Source: Parabacteroides sp. AM08-6 (GTDB lineage Bacteria > Bacteroidota > Bacteroidia > Bacteroidales > Tannerellaceae). From it: a DNA stretch of 57,738 bases. The stretch is taken from contig NZ_QRMP01000024.1 in the NCBI RefSeq assembly GCF_003473295.1, forward strand, positions 1 to 57,738, written 5' to 3'. Below are positions 1 to 7,492 of this stretch, piece by piece; the first letter of the stretch is position 1, and every line of letters starts with the position of its first letter. The translations under genes and the position numbers were made by a program. The notes under the pieces were generated by a model. The model saw only the letters and a list, made by a program, of their open reading frames with translations. It did no database searches and was not told the origin of the DNA.

Positions 1-15
1 GCAATACCACCTATT

Positions 16-154
16 ATGATAGTAATACATTTGTTAAAAAATCATTGAAGAAAAAGCAAAAGTGATAGAAAATAATAATTGAGAGATACGCATACTTTAA
101 TGATAGCAATACAATCATTTGACACGAACACCCATCAATTATGATACGAATACA
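16..154 (+). repeat. Dispersed ATGATAnnAATACA direct repeats
   Basis: Three near-identical 14-mers, ATGATAGTAATACA (16-29), ATGATAGCAATACA (100-113) and ATGATACGAATACA (141-154), lie in AT-rich non-coding DNA. The window opens with GCAATAC, which looks like the end of a fourth copy. Starts are 84 and 41 bp apart, close to multiples of 21 bp (two helical turns). No gene is visible in 1-368. Protein-binding sites or the edge of a mobile element are possible; nothing seen decides between them. Confidence 0.5.
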
Positions 155-267
155 ACCACACAAAGCAATTTCCTATTCAAGAAATAAGAAGTTCGATTTG
201 TAATATAGAAAGCAGATAATGGGCATATTGTTTTATCACCACCGTAAAAAGCGTACTACCCCTCTTG

Positions 268-353
268 CGTTCAACGAACGTGAAACGAAAAAAATACGTT
301 CGCTGTTTTTCCGTTCAACGTTCGCATTTTTTCCGTTCATCGAACGTTGAACG
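268..353. repeat. CGTTC/GAACG inverted-repeat cluster
   Basis: The sequence is dense in CGTTC and its complement GAACG. CGTTCAACGTTCG (312-324) is the exact reverse complement of CGAACGTTGAACG (341-353), giving a 13-bp arm with a 16-nt spacer. CGTTC-AAC-GAACG (268-280) and CGTTC-ATC-GAACG (334-346) are further small palindromes. It sits just beyond the 3' end of the MNT gene, which reads towards it, so it may act as a terminator-like fold. A clustered operator is an alternative. Confidence 0.5.
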
Positions 354-368
354 AAAGGATGGTAATAC

Positions 369-665
369 TTATATAAGAATTCCGGTTTTGGTTATATCAA
401 GATAAAGGGGATTATTTGTATCCTCCGTAAGTAAAACAGGCTCTATCAAGTTACTTACCTTACGTCTAAGTTTCCATAATATAGGAGTATCTTCAAAATA
501 GTTTTCATTAAGATGTTCCACCACAACCGCAATGTCAATATCACTATCTTCTCTATAATTCCCCTTGCTATAAGAACCATAAAGATACAAAGCCTTTAAC
601 GGAAGCGATGAGGCAACCATTTCTTTATATTTCTTCGCAAGTACTATAGCTTGTTCTTTATCCAT
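369..665 (-). CDS. MNT-type minimal nucleotidyltransferase (MntA-like antitoxin)
   Basis: A 98-residue minimal nucleotidyltransferase of the MNT/MntA class. The fold signature is visible at about residues 29-47: GSYSKG, then SDIDIAVV, that is the GSxxxG...SDxDxxV pattern whose acidic residues bind metal in pol-beta-like transferases. In MntA-HepT systems this enzyme AMPylates and silences a HEPN RNase toxin, and the two genes are normally adjacent and overlapping. Here the start codon overlaps the end of a HEPN-like reading frame (644-802), as expected for that pair, but the HEPN frame is truncated. The antitoxin half therefore appears to be an orphan. The identity as an MNT protein is well supported; a surviving function is uncertain. 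Confidence 0.8.
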   Translation of the reverse strand: MDKEQAIVLAKKYKEMVASSLPLKALYLYGSYSKGNYREDSDIDIAVVVEHLNENYFEDTPILWKLRRKVSNLIEPVLLTEDTNNPLYLDITKTGILI

Positions 666-802
666 AACTGCAAATTTCGGGTGTCATCTAATAACTTTTC
701 ACAATAATCTTTTGTAAGACTTTTCATTAATCGGTCTTTGTAAGACGGATAACGTGCTTCTATATTCAACGGCTCAAGCCTGTCTATAAAATCTGCCTTC
801 CC
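644..802 (-). pseudogene. HEPN-domain toxin remnant (C-terminal end only)
   Basis: Translating upstream of the MNT gene gives about 52 codons ending in TAG at 646-644. They contain FIDRLEPLNIEARYPSYKD, then a CEKLLDDTRNLQLWIKNKL-like tail. The IEARYP segment and the following helix are typical of the C-terminus of HEPN-domain proteins paired with MNT enzymes. The frame is closed upstream by TAA at 803-805, no start codon precedes it, and the N-terminal helices with the Rx4-6H catalytic motif are absent. The frame runs into the MNT start, as in intact pairs. I infer a decayed toxin gene. Confidence 0.6.
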
Positions 803-944
803 TTATAGCCCTCTGTTGGTTCAACATTTCCTGCTGCCTCTTTTTCTCTTCCAACGAGATTGGCTGCTTCTTCCAAGATTCGATTGATTGCAGGGTTGTT
901 TCTATCCATTGCTTGTGAAATTCATTAATATAAGTTCGTTCCAT
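774..944 (-). CDS. Short hypothetical protein, fused onto HEPN remnant
   Basis: ATG at 944 opens a 56-codon frame beginning MERTYINEFHKQWIETTLQS and ending in TGA at 774-776. It is hydrophilic, rich in K, E and Q, and probably helical. It overlaps the HEPN remnant in another frame, so its last dozen codons read through HEPN-derived DNA. This suggests that a deletion joined the start of one small gene to the tail of the HEPN gene. I do not recognise the family. It could be a genuine short gene or debris. Confidence 0.35.
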   Translation of the reverse strand: MERTYINEFHKQWIETTLQSIESWKKQPISLEEKKRQQEMLNQQRAIREGRFYRQA

Positions 945-1026
945 ATACAATTCCTTATTTGCATTGTTTTCTACAATGATACGTGTTCAATTGGAAAAAT
1001 CAAATAAGAAGATTGCGTGTAGATAC

Positions 1027-1062
1027 AAAAAAAGACTTGCAGAATTCTGCAAGTCTTTTTTT
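1027..1062 (-). terminator. Terminator of the tRNA-CAT gene
   Basis: A perfect palindrome with arms AAAAAAAGACTTGCA and TGCAAGTCTTTTTTT around a GAATTC centre. On the minus strand it begins 1 nt past the tRNA 3' end and finishes in a T-run. Because it is perfectly symmetric it could also work on the plus strand. Confidence 0.85.
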
Positions 1063-1063
1063 G

Positions 1064-1137
1064 TAGCGAGACCCGGGATTGAACCGGGGACCTCATGATT
1101 ATGAATCATGCGCTCTAACCAGCTGAGCTATCTCGCC
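1064..1137 (-). tRNA. tRNA-Met (anticodon CAT)
   Basis: A 74-nt cloverleaf reads from 1137 down: acceptor GGCGAGA pairing with TCTCGCT, D-arm with AGCTCAGCTGGTTAGAGC, anticodon stem CATGA/TCATG around loop TTCATAA (anticodon CAT), and T-arm CCCGG-TTCAATC-CCGGG. CCA is not encoded. CAT can specify elongator Met, initiator Met or lysidine-modified Ile. The first pair is G:U, not the initiator C:A type, so initiator is unlikely. Elongator Met is the best call, with tRNA-Ile2 as the alternative. Confidence 0.85.
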
Positions 1138-1167
1138 ATCATGTTGTCATTTTGTTTATTGACGGTG

Positions 1168-1198
1168 CAAAAGTAGAGTTTATTTTCATACTATGCAA
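1168..1198 (-). promoter_or_regulatory. Promoter of tRNA-CAT (TTG-N20-TACTTTTG)
   Basis: On the minus strand TTG (1198-1196) is followed after 20 bp by TACTTTTG (1175-1168), matching the Bacteroidota primary-sigma pattern TTG...TAnnTTTG. It lies 30 bp upstream of the tRNA 5' end. Confidence 0.7.
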
Positions 1199-1334
1199 TA
1201 CTTTCGTAAAAAAAGTTCGTTATTTTTCAGGGAGCGCGGCAAAAGTCTTAAGCCGGAGAATACTTTTTTTGCAGATAGAATTTGGCAAATATCGATTCTT
1301 TACGTAACTTGCTGCGCAATAAACACAATGAAAG

Positions 1335-1718
1335 ATGAAAAAAGAGAAATTTCATATCGAATACGTTTTCGATAAAGTTTCACGACGAAGCTTATGGAAT
1401 CACCTCACTACACCCCCCGGACTATCTGCATGGTTTGCAGATGATGTTATCATCAAGGATAACACATACACATTTAAGTGGGACAAAGACGAACAAGAGG
1501 CTGAAGTTGTATCCATAAAACCGGAAATCAGCGTGCGTTACCGCTGGGTCGAGGAAGAAGACAGTAACACCTACTTTGAGTTTATGCTCCATACTATCGA
1601 ACTAACCGGAGGTACAAGCCTCGAAATAACAGACTTCGCGGAACCCGGAGAAAAGGTGGATTCTATCGATTTATGGGATACGCAAATAGAAGAACTAAAA
1701 CGTACACTCGGCATTTAG
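1335..1718 (+). CDS. START-like domain protein (AHSA1/SRPBCC fold)
   Basis: A 127-residue cytosolic protein with no signal peptide. The pattern fits the small Bacteroidota START-like family of the SRPBCC superfamily: an N-terminal strand ending in FDKVSRRSLWNHLTTPPGLSAWFAD (the SRPBCC helix and turn), then alternating strands containing KWDKDEQEAEV and VRYRW, and a C-terminal helix around IDLWDTQIEELKRTL. Such folds enclose hydrophobic ligands; the ligand of this family is not known to me. ATG at 1335 is chosen because residues KKEKFHIEYVF begin the first strand directly. It is followed after 70 nt by the LPS-transport permease, an order I recall from other Bacteroidales genomes. A link to envelope lipid handling is inference. 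Confidence 0.75.
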   Translation: MKKEKFHIEYVFDKVSRRSLWNHLTTPPGLSAWFADDVIIKDNTYTFKWDKDEQEAEVVSIKPEISVRYRWVEEEDSNTYFEFMLHTIELTGGTSLEITDFAEPGEKVDSIDLWDTQIEELKRTLGI

Positions 1719-1762
1719 GTAGTTTTAGAGATTTCTATACGGTTTCTATCGTTTTTTTACAC

Positions 1763-1770
1763 TACTTTTG
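1763..1770 (+). promoter_or_regulatory. -7 box TACTTTTG upstream of LptF/G-type permease
   Basis: TACTTTTG matches TAnnTTTG and would place the transcription start about 12 nt before the ATG at 1789. A TTG inside this box opens the long reading frame and could be mistaken for a start codon. No clear -33 TTG is seen. Confidence 0.5.
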
Positions 1771-1788
1771 CCCCGTCAATCGATAGTA

Positions 1789-3741
1789 ATGTTTAAAATA
1801 AAACGATTATATACATTTATGCTGCAGACTTTTCTGCCGCTGTTTTTTATGACCTTCGGCATCTGTCTGTTTATCGTGCTGATGCAATTCTTGTGGAGGT
1901 ACGTAGACGACATGGTTGGAAAGGGATTGGGGATGGCCGTTCTGGGTGAAATGTTTTTCTATGCAGGCTTGTATCTGTTGCCGATGGCACTCCCGTTAGC
2001 AATCCTGCTGGCTTCATTAATGACTTTTGGAAATCTGGGAGAACGGTTGGAATTGCTGGCGATGAAATCGGCGGGCGTCTCGTTGATACATATCATGCGA
2101 CCTCTTATTATTACGGTAAGCATCATATGCGTAGGAGCATTCTTTTTCCAAAACGATGCAATGCCCATTGTACAAGTGAAACTCCAGTCACTCCTGATTT
2201 CCATGCGTCAAAAATCACCGGAGTTGGATATTCCGGAAGGGGTATTCTATAAGGACATCGAAGGATATAATATATATGTAAAGCATAAAGATACCAAAAC
2301 GGGGCTACTCAGAGATTTGATGATTTACGACAATTCCGACGGTTTCAAGAATGCCAGCGTGATTGTGGCAGATTCCGGACGGTTGAAAATGTCGGCCGAT
2401 AAATTATTACTGTTCCTTACCCTTTACAACGGAGAAACGTTTGCCAATCAGAAGGGTATGTCATCCAACTCCGGGAATAAGAATACAGCTCCCCCCCATC
2501 GCCGGGAATCGTTTACAACCCGGGACATCATGATTGAATTCGACTCAAACTTTTCACGCACGGACGAATCGCTTCTGCAAAATCAATATATCGGCAAAAA
2601 CCTAAAAGACCTTCAGACTTCCCTTGACTCCATGACGGTACGTCTGGACAGCATACGAAGCGTAAATGCCCAAAACGTATACGAAACGTCGTACAAAAAA
2701 ACACTTGCCAAACCCCAACAACCGCAGGTGGCAAAGGAGGAGAAAAGCAAGGCCATGACTGCGGATGCAATAGAGCAAAAACCGGAAACAAAAGAAAAAG
2801 AGGAACCGGTTATCGTGATGAATTTCGATAGCTTGTACCAAGCGAAAGATCCGGCCAATAAAGCGACATTGCTGACACGGGCAAAATCGAGCATGGAAAA
2901 TACCAGGGGCGACTATTTCTTTAGAGCGGCGACATTTAGCGACGAAGCTTACAAGGCACGCCGGCATTTAACGGAATGGCATACCAAGTTTACAGTATCA
3001 TTTGCCTGCCTGGTGTTCTTTTTTATCGGCGCACCACTCGGAGCTATTATCCGAAAGGGAGGGTTGGGGACACCGGTTGTCCTTTCCGTCATCCTCTTCA
3101 TTTTCTATTATGTCGTCAATAACATCGGATTTAAAATGGCAAGGGATGGCGTTTGGGAAGCTTGGCAAGGAATGTGGTTGAGTTCGGCGGTTCTTACTCC
3201 GTTAGGTATTTTTCTGACTTACAAAGCGGTAAACGACTCGGTTATCCTGAATGCCGACACTTACCTGAACGCATTGAAGAACCTAATCGGCAAACGCGCC
3301 GGACGCAAAGTGGAAGCAAAAGATGTTATCATTTATAGTCCTGACTATCAAGCAATCGTGCCCCGTTTGGAACAATTGTCCAAAGACTGCAAGAACTACC
3401 TGGCCGACCATAAACGATGGCTCAATTATATTTCTTTCTGGAAAGAGGGAGGACACGACCATACCGCCCAAAAGCTGGCTCGTGAAATGAACGATATTAT
3501 TGAAAATTTGTCCAATTCAGATCAAAATCTGGTGTTGAACAAATTAATGGACTATCCGATAATCAGTGGTTACAATAAGCTGAACACTAAAATTAACGGG
3601 AAAATGGGCCTAATAATCGGTATTTTCCTGCCTGTAGGGTTACCGATATATTTATTGGCCACTTATCAACGCAAACTTTTACGCCATGATATCAAAACGA
3701 TAGAAAAGACGAGCGAAGAATTGATTGAGATAATTGAATAA
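1789..3741 (+). CDS. LptF/LptG family LPS-transport permease
   Basis: A 650-residue inner-membrane protein of the YjgP/YjgQ (LptF/LptG) family, which extracts lipopolysaccharide from the inner membrane with the ATPase LptB. N-terminal membrane helices (about 10-40 and 55-90) are followed by the family hallmark FGNLGERLELLAMKSAGVS and helix 3 (about 100-125). A periplasmic jellyroll domain follows, then a long low-complexity insert (about 215-365, with a K/E/P-rich stretch), and further membrane helices at about 405-480. A hydrophilic C-terminal extension of about 140 residues ends in one more hydrophobic segment near residue 620. Typical family members are about 360 residues, so insert and tail are additions. 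ATG at 1789 is preferred over the TTG at 1768, which lies in a promoter box. ribBA starts 22 nt downstream. Confidence 0.85.
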   Translation: MFKIKRLYTFMLQTFLPLFFMTFGICLFIVLMQFLWRYVDDMVGKGLGMAVLGEMFFYAGLYLLPMALPLAILLASLMTFGNLGERLELLAMKSAGVSLIHIMRPLIITVSIICVGAFFFQNDAMPIVQVKLQSLLISMRQKSPELDIPEGVFYKDIEGYNIYVKHKDTKTGLLRDLMIYDNSDGFKNASVIVADSGRLKMSADKLLLFLTLYNGETFANQKGMSSNSGNKNTAPPHRRESFTTRDIMIEFDSNFSRTDESLLQNQYIGKNLKDLQTSLDSMTVRLDSIRSVNAQNVYETSYKKTLAKPQQPQVAKEEKSKAMTADAIEQKPETKEKEEPVIVMNFDSLYQAKDPANKATLLTRAKSSMENTRGDYFFRAATFSDEAYKARRHLTEWHTKFTVSFACLVFFFIGAPLGAIIRKGGLGTPVVLSVILFIFYYVVNNIGFKMARDGVWEAWQGMWLSSAVLTPLGIFLTYKAVNDSVILNADTYLNALKNLIGKRAGRKVEAKDVIIYSPDYQAIVPRLEQLSKDCKNYLADHKRWLNYISFWKEGGHDHTAQKLAREMNDIIENLSNSDQNLVLNKLMDYPIISGYNKLNTKINGKMGLIIGIFLPVGLPIYLLATYQRKLLRHDIKTIEKTSEELIEIIE

Positions 3742-3763
3742 TGAGAAATGAAAATTGAAGATT

Positions 3764-4981
3764 ATGAGCGAAGTTAAATTAAACACCATCGAGGAAGCTA
3801 TCGAAGATTTTCGCGAAGGAAAATTTCTAATTGTCGTAGACGACGAGGATCGCGAAAATGAAGGTGATTTTATTATAGCAGCCGAAAAGATAACCCCCGA
3901 AAAAGTAAATTTCATGCTGAAAAACGGCCGTGGCGTATTGTGCGCGCCTATTACCGAAGAACGTTGCCAGGAACTGGAACTGGAAATGCAGGTAATGGAC
4001 AATACTTCTTTGCTGGGAACTCCGTTCACGGTGACGGTCGATAAACTGGGAGGCGGCTGTACAACAGGTGTTTCCATGTTCGACCGCGCAGAAACAATCC
4101 TGGCGCTTGCCGACCCGAAAACAAAGCCGTCCGATTTGGGACGTCCCGGACATATCAATCCGCTTCGTGCCCGCTCGCGTGGTGTACTTCGACGTGCCGG
4201 ACATACGGAAGCCGCTGTAGACTTGGCGCGCCTGTCCGGACTTTATCCTGCCGGAGCATTGATTGAAATCATCAATGAGGACGGGACAATGGCACGTCTG
4301 CCGGAGTTAATGGAAGTCGCAAAAAAATTCGATATCAAGATTATTTGCATTAAAGACCTGATTGCCTATCGGTTGAGAACGGAATCAATCGTTGAAAACG
4401 GTGTGGAAGTGGACATGCCGACCCAATATGGTCATTTCCGCTTAATCCCTTTCCGCCAGAAAAGTAACGGATTGGAACATATCGCGCTGATAAAAGGCAA
4501 ATTCGAGAAAGACGAGCCTATCTTGGTCCGCGTTCATTCCTCTTGTGCCACAGGCGACATTTTCGGTTCGATGCGGTGCGAATGCGGCGAACAGCTCCAC
4601 GCAGCCATGAAACGGATTGAAGAAGAGGGAAAAGGGGTAATTGTTTACCTGAACCAGGAAGGACGCGGAATCGGACTGATGGAAAAAATGAAAGCCTATA
4701 AACTCCAGGAAGACGGACTGGATACCGTCGATGCCAACCTGCATCTCGGCCACCAAGCTGACGAACGCGATTATGGCGTAGGAGCACAAATACTCCGTCA
4801 TTTGGGCGTAACAAAAATGCGCCTGATGAGTAACAATCCGGTCAAACGCGTAGGGCTGGAGGCATACGGATTAACAGTAGTAGAAAATGTTCCCATAGAA
4901 ATCACTCCAAACAAGTATAACGAGTTTTATATGAAAACGAAAAAGGAGCGGATGGGACATGTGTTACACAACATCAAATAA
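3764..4981 (+). CDS. ribBA: Bifunctional DHBP synthase / GTP cyclohydrolase II (RibBA)
   Basis: A 405-residue cytosolic enzyme for both entry steps of riboflavin synthesis: ribulose-5-phosphate to 3,4-dihydroxy-2-butanone 4-phosphate (RibB half, about 1-203) and GTP to the pyrimidine precursor (RibA half, about 207-400). RibB shows [11 protein letters not shown] at 26-36, TTGVS with DRAETI, and GHTEA. RibA shows the zinc ligands C261, C272 and C274 in [14 protein letters not shown], then GRGIGL and the DANLHLG nucleotide region. Both halves look complete. ATG at 3764 (MSEVKLN) is preferred to the TTG three codons earlier. It follows the LPS permease by 22 nt, so co-transcription is likely. 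No FMN riboswitch was recognised. Confidence 0.95.
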   Translation: MSEVKLNTIEEAIEDFREGKFLIVVDDEDRENEGDFIIAAEKITPEKVNFMLKNGRGVLCAPITEERCQELELEMQVMDNTSLLGTPFTVTVDKLGGGCTTGVSMFDRAETILALADPKTKPSDLGRPGHINPLRARSRGVLRRAGHTEAAVDLARLSGLYPAGALIEIINEDGTMARLPELMEVAKKFDIKIICIKDLIAYRLRTESIVENGVEVDMPTQYGHFRLIPFRQKSNGLEHIALIKGKFEKDEPILVRVHSSCATGDIFGSMRCECGEQLHAAMKRIEEEGKGVIVYLNQEGRGIGLMEKMKAYKLQEDGLDTVDANLHLGHQADERDYGVGAQILRHLGVTKMRLMSNNPVKRVGLEAYGLTVVENVPIEITPNKYNEFYMKTKKERMGHVLHNIK

Positions 4982-4992
4982 TTAGCAAATTG

Positions 4993-5023
4993 TTGCAAAA
5001 ATGATGATTAATAACTACTTTTG
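4993..5023 (+). promoter_or_regulatory. Promoter of the aminotransferase gene (TTG-N20-TACTTTTG)
   Basis: TTG (4993-4995), a 20-bp spacer, then TACTTTTG (5016-5023). The predicted start leaves a leader of about 35 nt before the ATG at 5063. Confidence 0.7.
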
Positions 5024-5062
5024 TTGCAACTATATAAAACAACCTATACAAAAAGCAGTGTC

Positions 5063-6256
5063 ATGACACAAGTTTCAGATCGTTTAGCAAGTCTGTCGCC
5101 ATCAGAAACCCTGGCGATGTCTCAAAAGAGCAATGAGCTTAAAGCTCAAGGTATTGACGTTATCAACCTAAGTGTGGGAGAACCGGACTTTTATACCCCC
5201 GACCACATTAAGGAAGCTGCCAAAAAAGCGATTGACGATAACTTTTCGTTCTATTCGCCGGTACCCGGTTATATGGACCTCCGCAAGGCTATTGTAGCCA
5301 AGCTGAAAAACGAAAACGGCCTGGACTATACAACAGATCAAATCATCGTTTCGAACGGTGCAAAACAATCTGTTTGCAATGCTTTGCTTAGTATAATCGG
5401 CCCGGGTGACGAGGTAATCGTTCCGGCTCCTTACTGGGTTAGTTATGTTGAAATGGTAAAATTGGCTGAAGGTACGAACGTCGTGATTTCCGCAGGTATT
5501 GACCAGGATTTCAAGATTACACCGGCACAGTTGGAAGCTGCCATCACTCCGAAAACAAAGGCTTTAATCCTTTGCTCGCCGTCCAATCCGACCGGAAGCG
5601 TTTATAGCCGTGAGGAGTTGAAAGGTCTGGCTGAAGTATTGGCAAAACATGAAAATATTATCGTGCTGGCCGATGAAATATATGAACATATCAATTATAT
5701 CGGAGCCCATCAGAGTATCGCGCAATTCCCGGAAATCAAAGACCGTGTAGTTGTTATCAACGGTGTATCAAAAGCCTATGCAATGACGGGCTGGCGCATC
5801 GGTTTTATTGCCGCTCCGCTTTGGATTGCCAAGGCTTGCAACAAATTGCAAGGACAATATACATCAGGCGCAAGCTCTATTGCACAAAAAGCGGCGGTAG
5901 CAGCTTTTTCCGGGGACCAGACTTGCGTAGAAAAAATGCGCAAAGCGTTCCTCCGTCGTCGCGATTTGGTTATCGACCTATGCAAAGATATTCCCGGAAT
6001 AAAAATGAATGTTCCCCAAGGAGCTTTCTACGTATTTCCTGAAGTAAGTTCATATTATGGAAAAAGCGCAGGCGACCGTAAAATCACGAATGCTGCCGAT
6101 TTAGCCATGTATCTGCTGGAGGTTGGTCACGTGGCAACCGTAGGTGGTGCAGCTTTCGGTGCTCCCGAATGTTTACGTTTTTCTTATGCTACTTCCGATG
6201 AAAATCTGCAGGAAGCTATCAAACGTATCAAAAAGGCATTGGCTGAATTAAAATAA
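5063..6256 (+). CDS. aspC: Class I/II aminotransferase, aspartate aminotransferase type Ib
   Basis: A 397-residue PLP-dependent aminotransferase that interconverts aspartate and oxaloacetate with glutamate/2-oxoglutarate. Fold-type I motifs are present: LSVGEPDF near the N-terminus, SNGAKQSV, NPTGSVYS, ADEIYEHI for cofactor binding, and SKAYAMTGWRIGF with the Schiff-base lysine at about residue 237. A conserved arginine in CLRFSYA near the C-terminus would bind the substrate carboxylate. The start is ATG 5063 (MTQVSDRL); the upstream TTG at 5021 is within the promoter. The gene is flanked by its own promoter and a strong terminator, so it is probably monocistronic. Prephenate aminotransferase activity is possible in this subgroup. 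Confidence 0.88.
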   Translation: MTQVSDRLASLSPSETLAMSQKSNELKAQGIDVINLSVGEPDFYTPDHIKEAAKKAIDDNFSFYSPVPGYMDLRKAIVAKLKNENGLDYTTDQIIVSNGAKQSVCNALLSIIGPGDEVIVPAPYWVSYVEMVKLAEGTNVVISAGIDQDFKITPAQLEAAITPKTKALILCSPSNPTGSVYSREELKGLAEVLAKHENIIVLADEIYEHINYIGAHQSIAQFPEIKDRVVVINGVSKAYAMTGWRIGFIAAPLWIAKACNKLQGQYTSGASSIAQKAAVAAFSGDQTCVEKMRKAFLRRRDLVIDLCKDIPGIKMNVPQGAFYVFPEVSSYYGKSAGDRKITNAADLAMYLLEVGHVATVGGAAFGAPECLRFSYATSDENLQEAIKRIKKALAELK

Positions 6257-6279
6257 AAACAAGTCATAAGTATCAGATA

Positions 6280-6312
6280 GAGAGGGTATTCGAATGAATA
6301 TCCTCTCTTTTT
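6280..6312 (+). terminator. Rho-independent terminator after the aminotransferase
   Basis: Stem GAGAGGGTATTC/GAATATCCTCTC (12 bp, one G:U) with a 4-nt loop, followed by TTTTTAT, 24 nt past the stop codon. Confidence 0.85.
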
Positions 6313-6409
6313 ATTTCGCTGAGAATCGATTATTTATTTTTTTGTGGAGGATGGTACGGAATATGCGAAGGATTTCAGGGATAAATGACACTCTTCAAAA
6401 CAAGAGAAT

Positions 6410-6441
6410 AAAAAAGGCCGCCGGATAATTCCGACAGCCTT
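6410..6441 (-). terminator. Terminator of the rplM-rpsI-rpsB-tsf operon
   Basis: On the minus strand AAGGCTGTCGG and CCGGCGGCCTT form an 11-bp stem with two G:U pairs around a 6-nt loop. It is followed by a T-run, 25 nt beyond the tsf stop. Confidence 0.8.
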
Positions 6442-6465
6442 GCAAATATAAACTCGACTTTATTA

Positions 6466-7293
6466 TTAGTCAACATTCAAAGTAATACGTTTGAAAGAAA
6501 CTACAGTCAGTTCTTTGTTTGCAGTATGCAAATACTGATCGATAGTAAGTTTTGCATCTTTTACAAATTCCTGCTGCAACAATGTATTTTCTTTGTAATA
6601 TTTCTGGATAGCACCCTGAGCGATACGGTCCAACAAATTTTCAGGTTTGCCGGCTTCACGAGCTTTATCCTTCGCGATATTCAATTCCTGGTCGATAATA
6701 TTCTGCGGAACTTCTTCCGGACGCACAGAAACAGGGTTCATAGCGGCAACCTGCATAGCAACGTCGCGAGCCATCTGGTGTTCGATATCAGCCTGGTTGA
6801 AAGCAACAACCGTAGCCAACTTGTTACCCGGGTGGATATAAGAGATGGTGGAAGCACCATTCACAAACTCGTAAGCACCCAATTCCATTTTTTCACCGGT
6901 TACCCCGATACGGTCAGTGATATGTTCCTGAATAGAACGTCCATCAGCCAACGGAGCAGCCAGTAAATCTTCTTTAGTAGCCGGTTTCTTATCCATAGCC
7001 ACATTCAGAATATCCTGAGTCAGCGCAATAAATTCACCATTTTTAGCAACAAAGTCAGTTTCGCATTTCAAAGCGACAACTGCGGCAAATTCACCCTTAT
7101 CGGCTGCCAATACACAACCTTCGGAAGCTTCACGATCCGAACGTTTTGCGGCAACAGCCTGTCCTTTTTTACGGATGATTTCCATTGCTTTGTCGAAATC
7201 ACCATTAGCTTCTTCCAAAGCTTTTTTGCAATCCATCATTCCTGCACCGCTCATTTTGCGCAAGTGAGAAATATCAGCCATTGTAACTGCCAT
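6466..7293 (-). CDS. tsf: Elongation factor Ts
   Basis: A 275-residue guanine-nucleotide exchange factor that recycles EF-Tu. The N-terminal UBA-like domain reads ISHLRKMSGAGMMDCKKALEEA (about 8-29). The EF-Tu contact motif TDFVAKN is near residue 80, and the C-terminal dimerisation domain follows with HPGNKLATVV and QMAAMNP-like strands. Length and motifs are complete. The start could be ATG 7293 (MAVTMADI) or the ATG four codons later; the former is longer and typical of Bacteroidales. It is the last gene of the ribosomal operon, after rpsB, separated by a 199-bp spacer with a large heptamer stem-loop. Confidence 0.95.
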   Translation of the reverse strand: MAVTMADISHLRKMSGAGMMDCKKALEEANGDFDKAMEIIRKKGQAVAAKRSDREASEGCVLAADKGEFAAVVALKCETDFVAKNGEFIALTQDILNVAMDKKPATKEDLLAAPLADGRSIQEHITDRIGVTGEKMELGAYEFVNGASTISYIHPGNKLATVVAFNQADIEHQMARDVAMQVAAMNPVSVRPEEVPQNIIDQELNIAKDKAREAGKPENLLDRIAQGAIQKYYKENTLLQQEFVKDAKLTIDQYLHTANKELTVVSFKRITLNVD

Positions 7294-7312
7294 AATCTTT
7301 ATTTTTTTATTT

Positions 7313-7414
7313 GTAGTTAGTAGTTGGTAGTTAGTAGTTAGTAGAAAATTCAGTCATTTCTCGTAGCCTAAACAGTAGCCATCTACTAACTACCCACTAC
7401 TAACTACTAACTAC
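7313..7414. repeat. Inverted array of TAGTTAG-like heptamers between rpsB and tsf
   Basis: 32-nt arms at 7313-7344 (built of GTAGTTA-type heptamers) and 7383-7414 (their complement) pair at 29 of 32 positions around a 38-nt loop. On the minus-strand transcript the fold lies just upstream of the tsf start. It could set the rpsB/tsf ratio by attenuation, mRNA processing or stabilisation, or be a mobile palindrome. A shorter hairpin formed by ACGGTGTG and CACACCG (about 7422-7475) lies beside it. Confidence 0.65.
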
Positions 7415-7492
7415 TTAAAAAACGGTGTGCCAACCAGCAGCATAACCTAAAGTTAACCACACAGTAGACACACCGCAATATTAAAGAATGAA

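Noticed and set aside
1193..1375. 60-codon plus-strand frame upstream of the START-like gene
   Set aside because: It overlaps the real gene in another frame, has no ribosome site, and its composition is not protein-like.
2528..2967. Minus-strand frames inside the LPS permease gene
   Set aside because: Mirror frames of a well-supported coding region, with no motifs or start signals.
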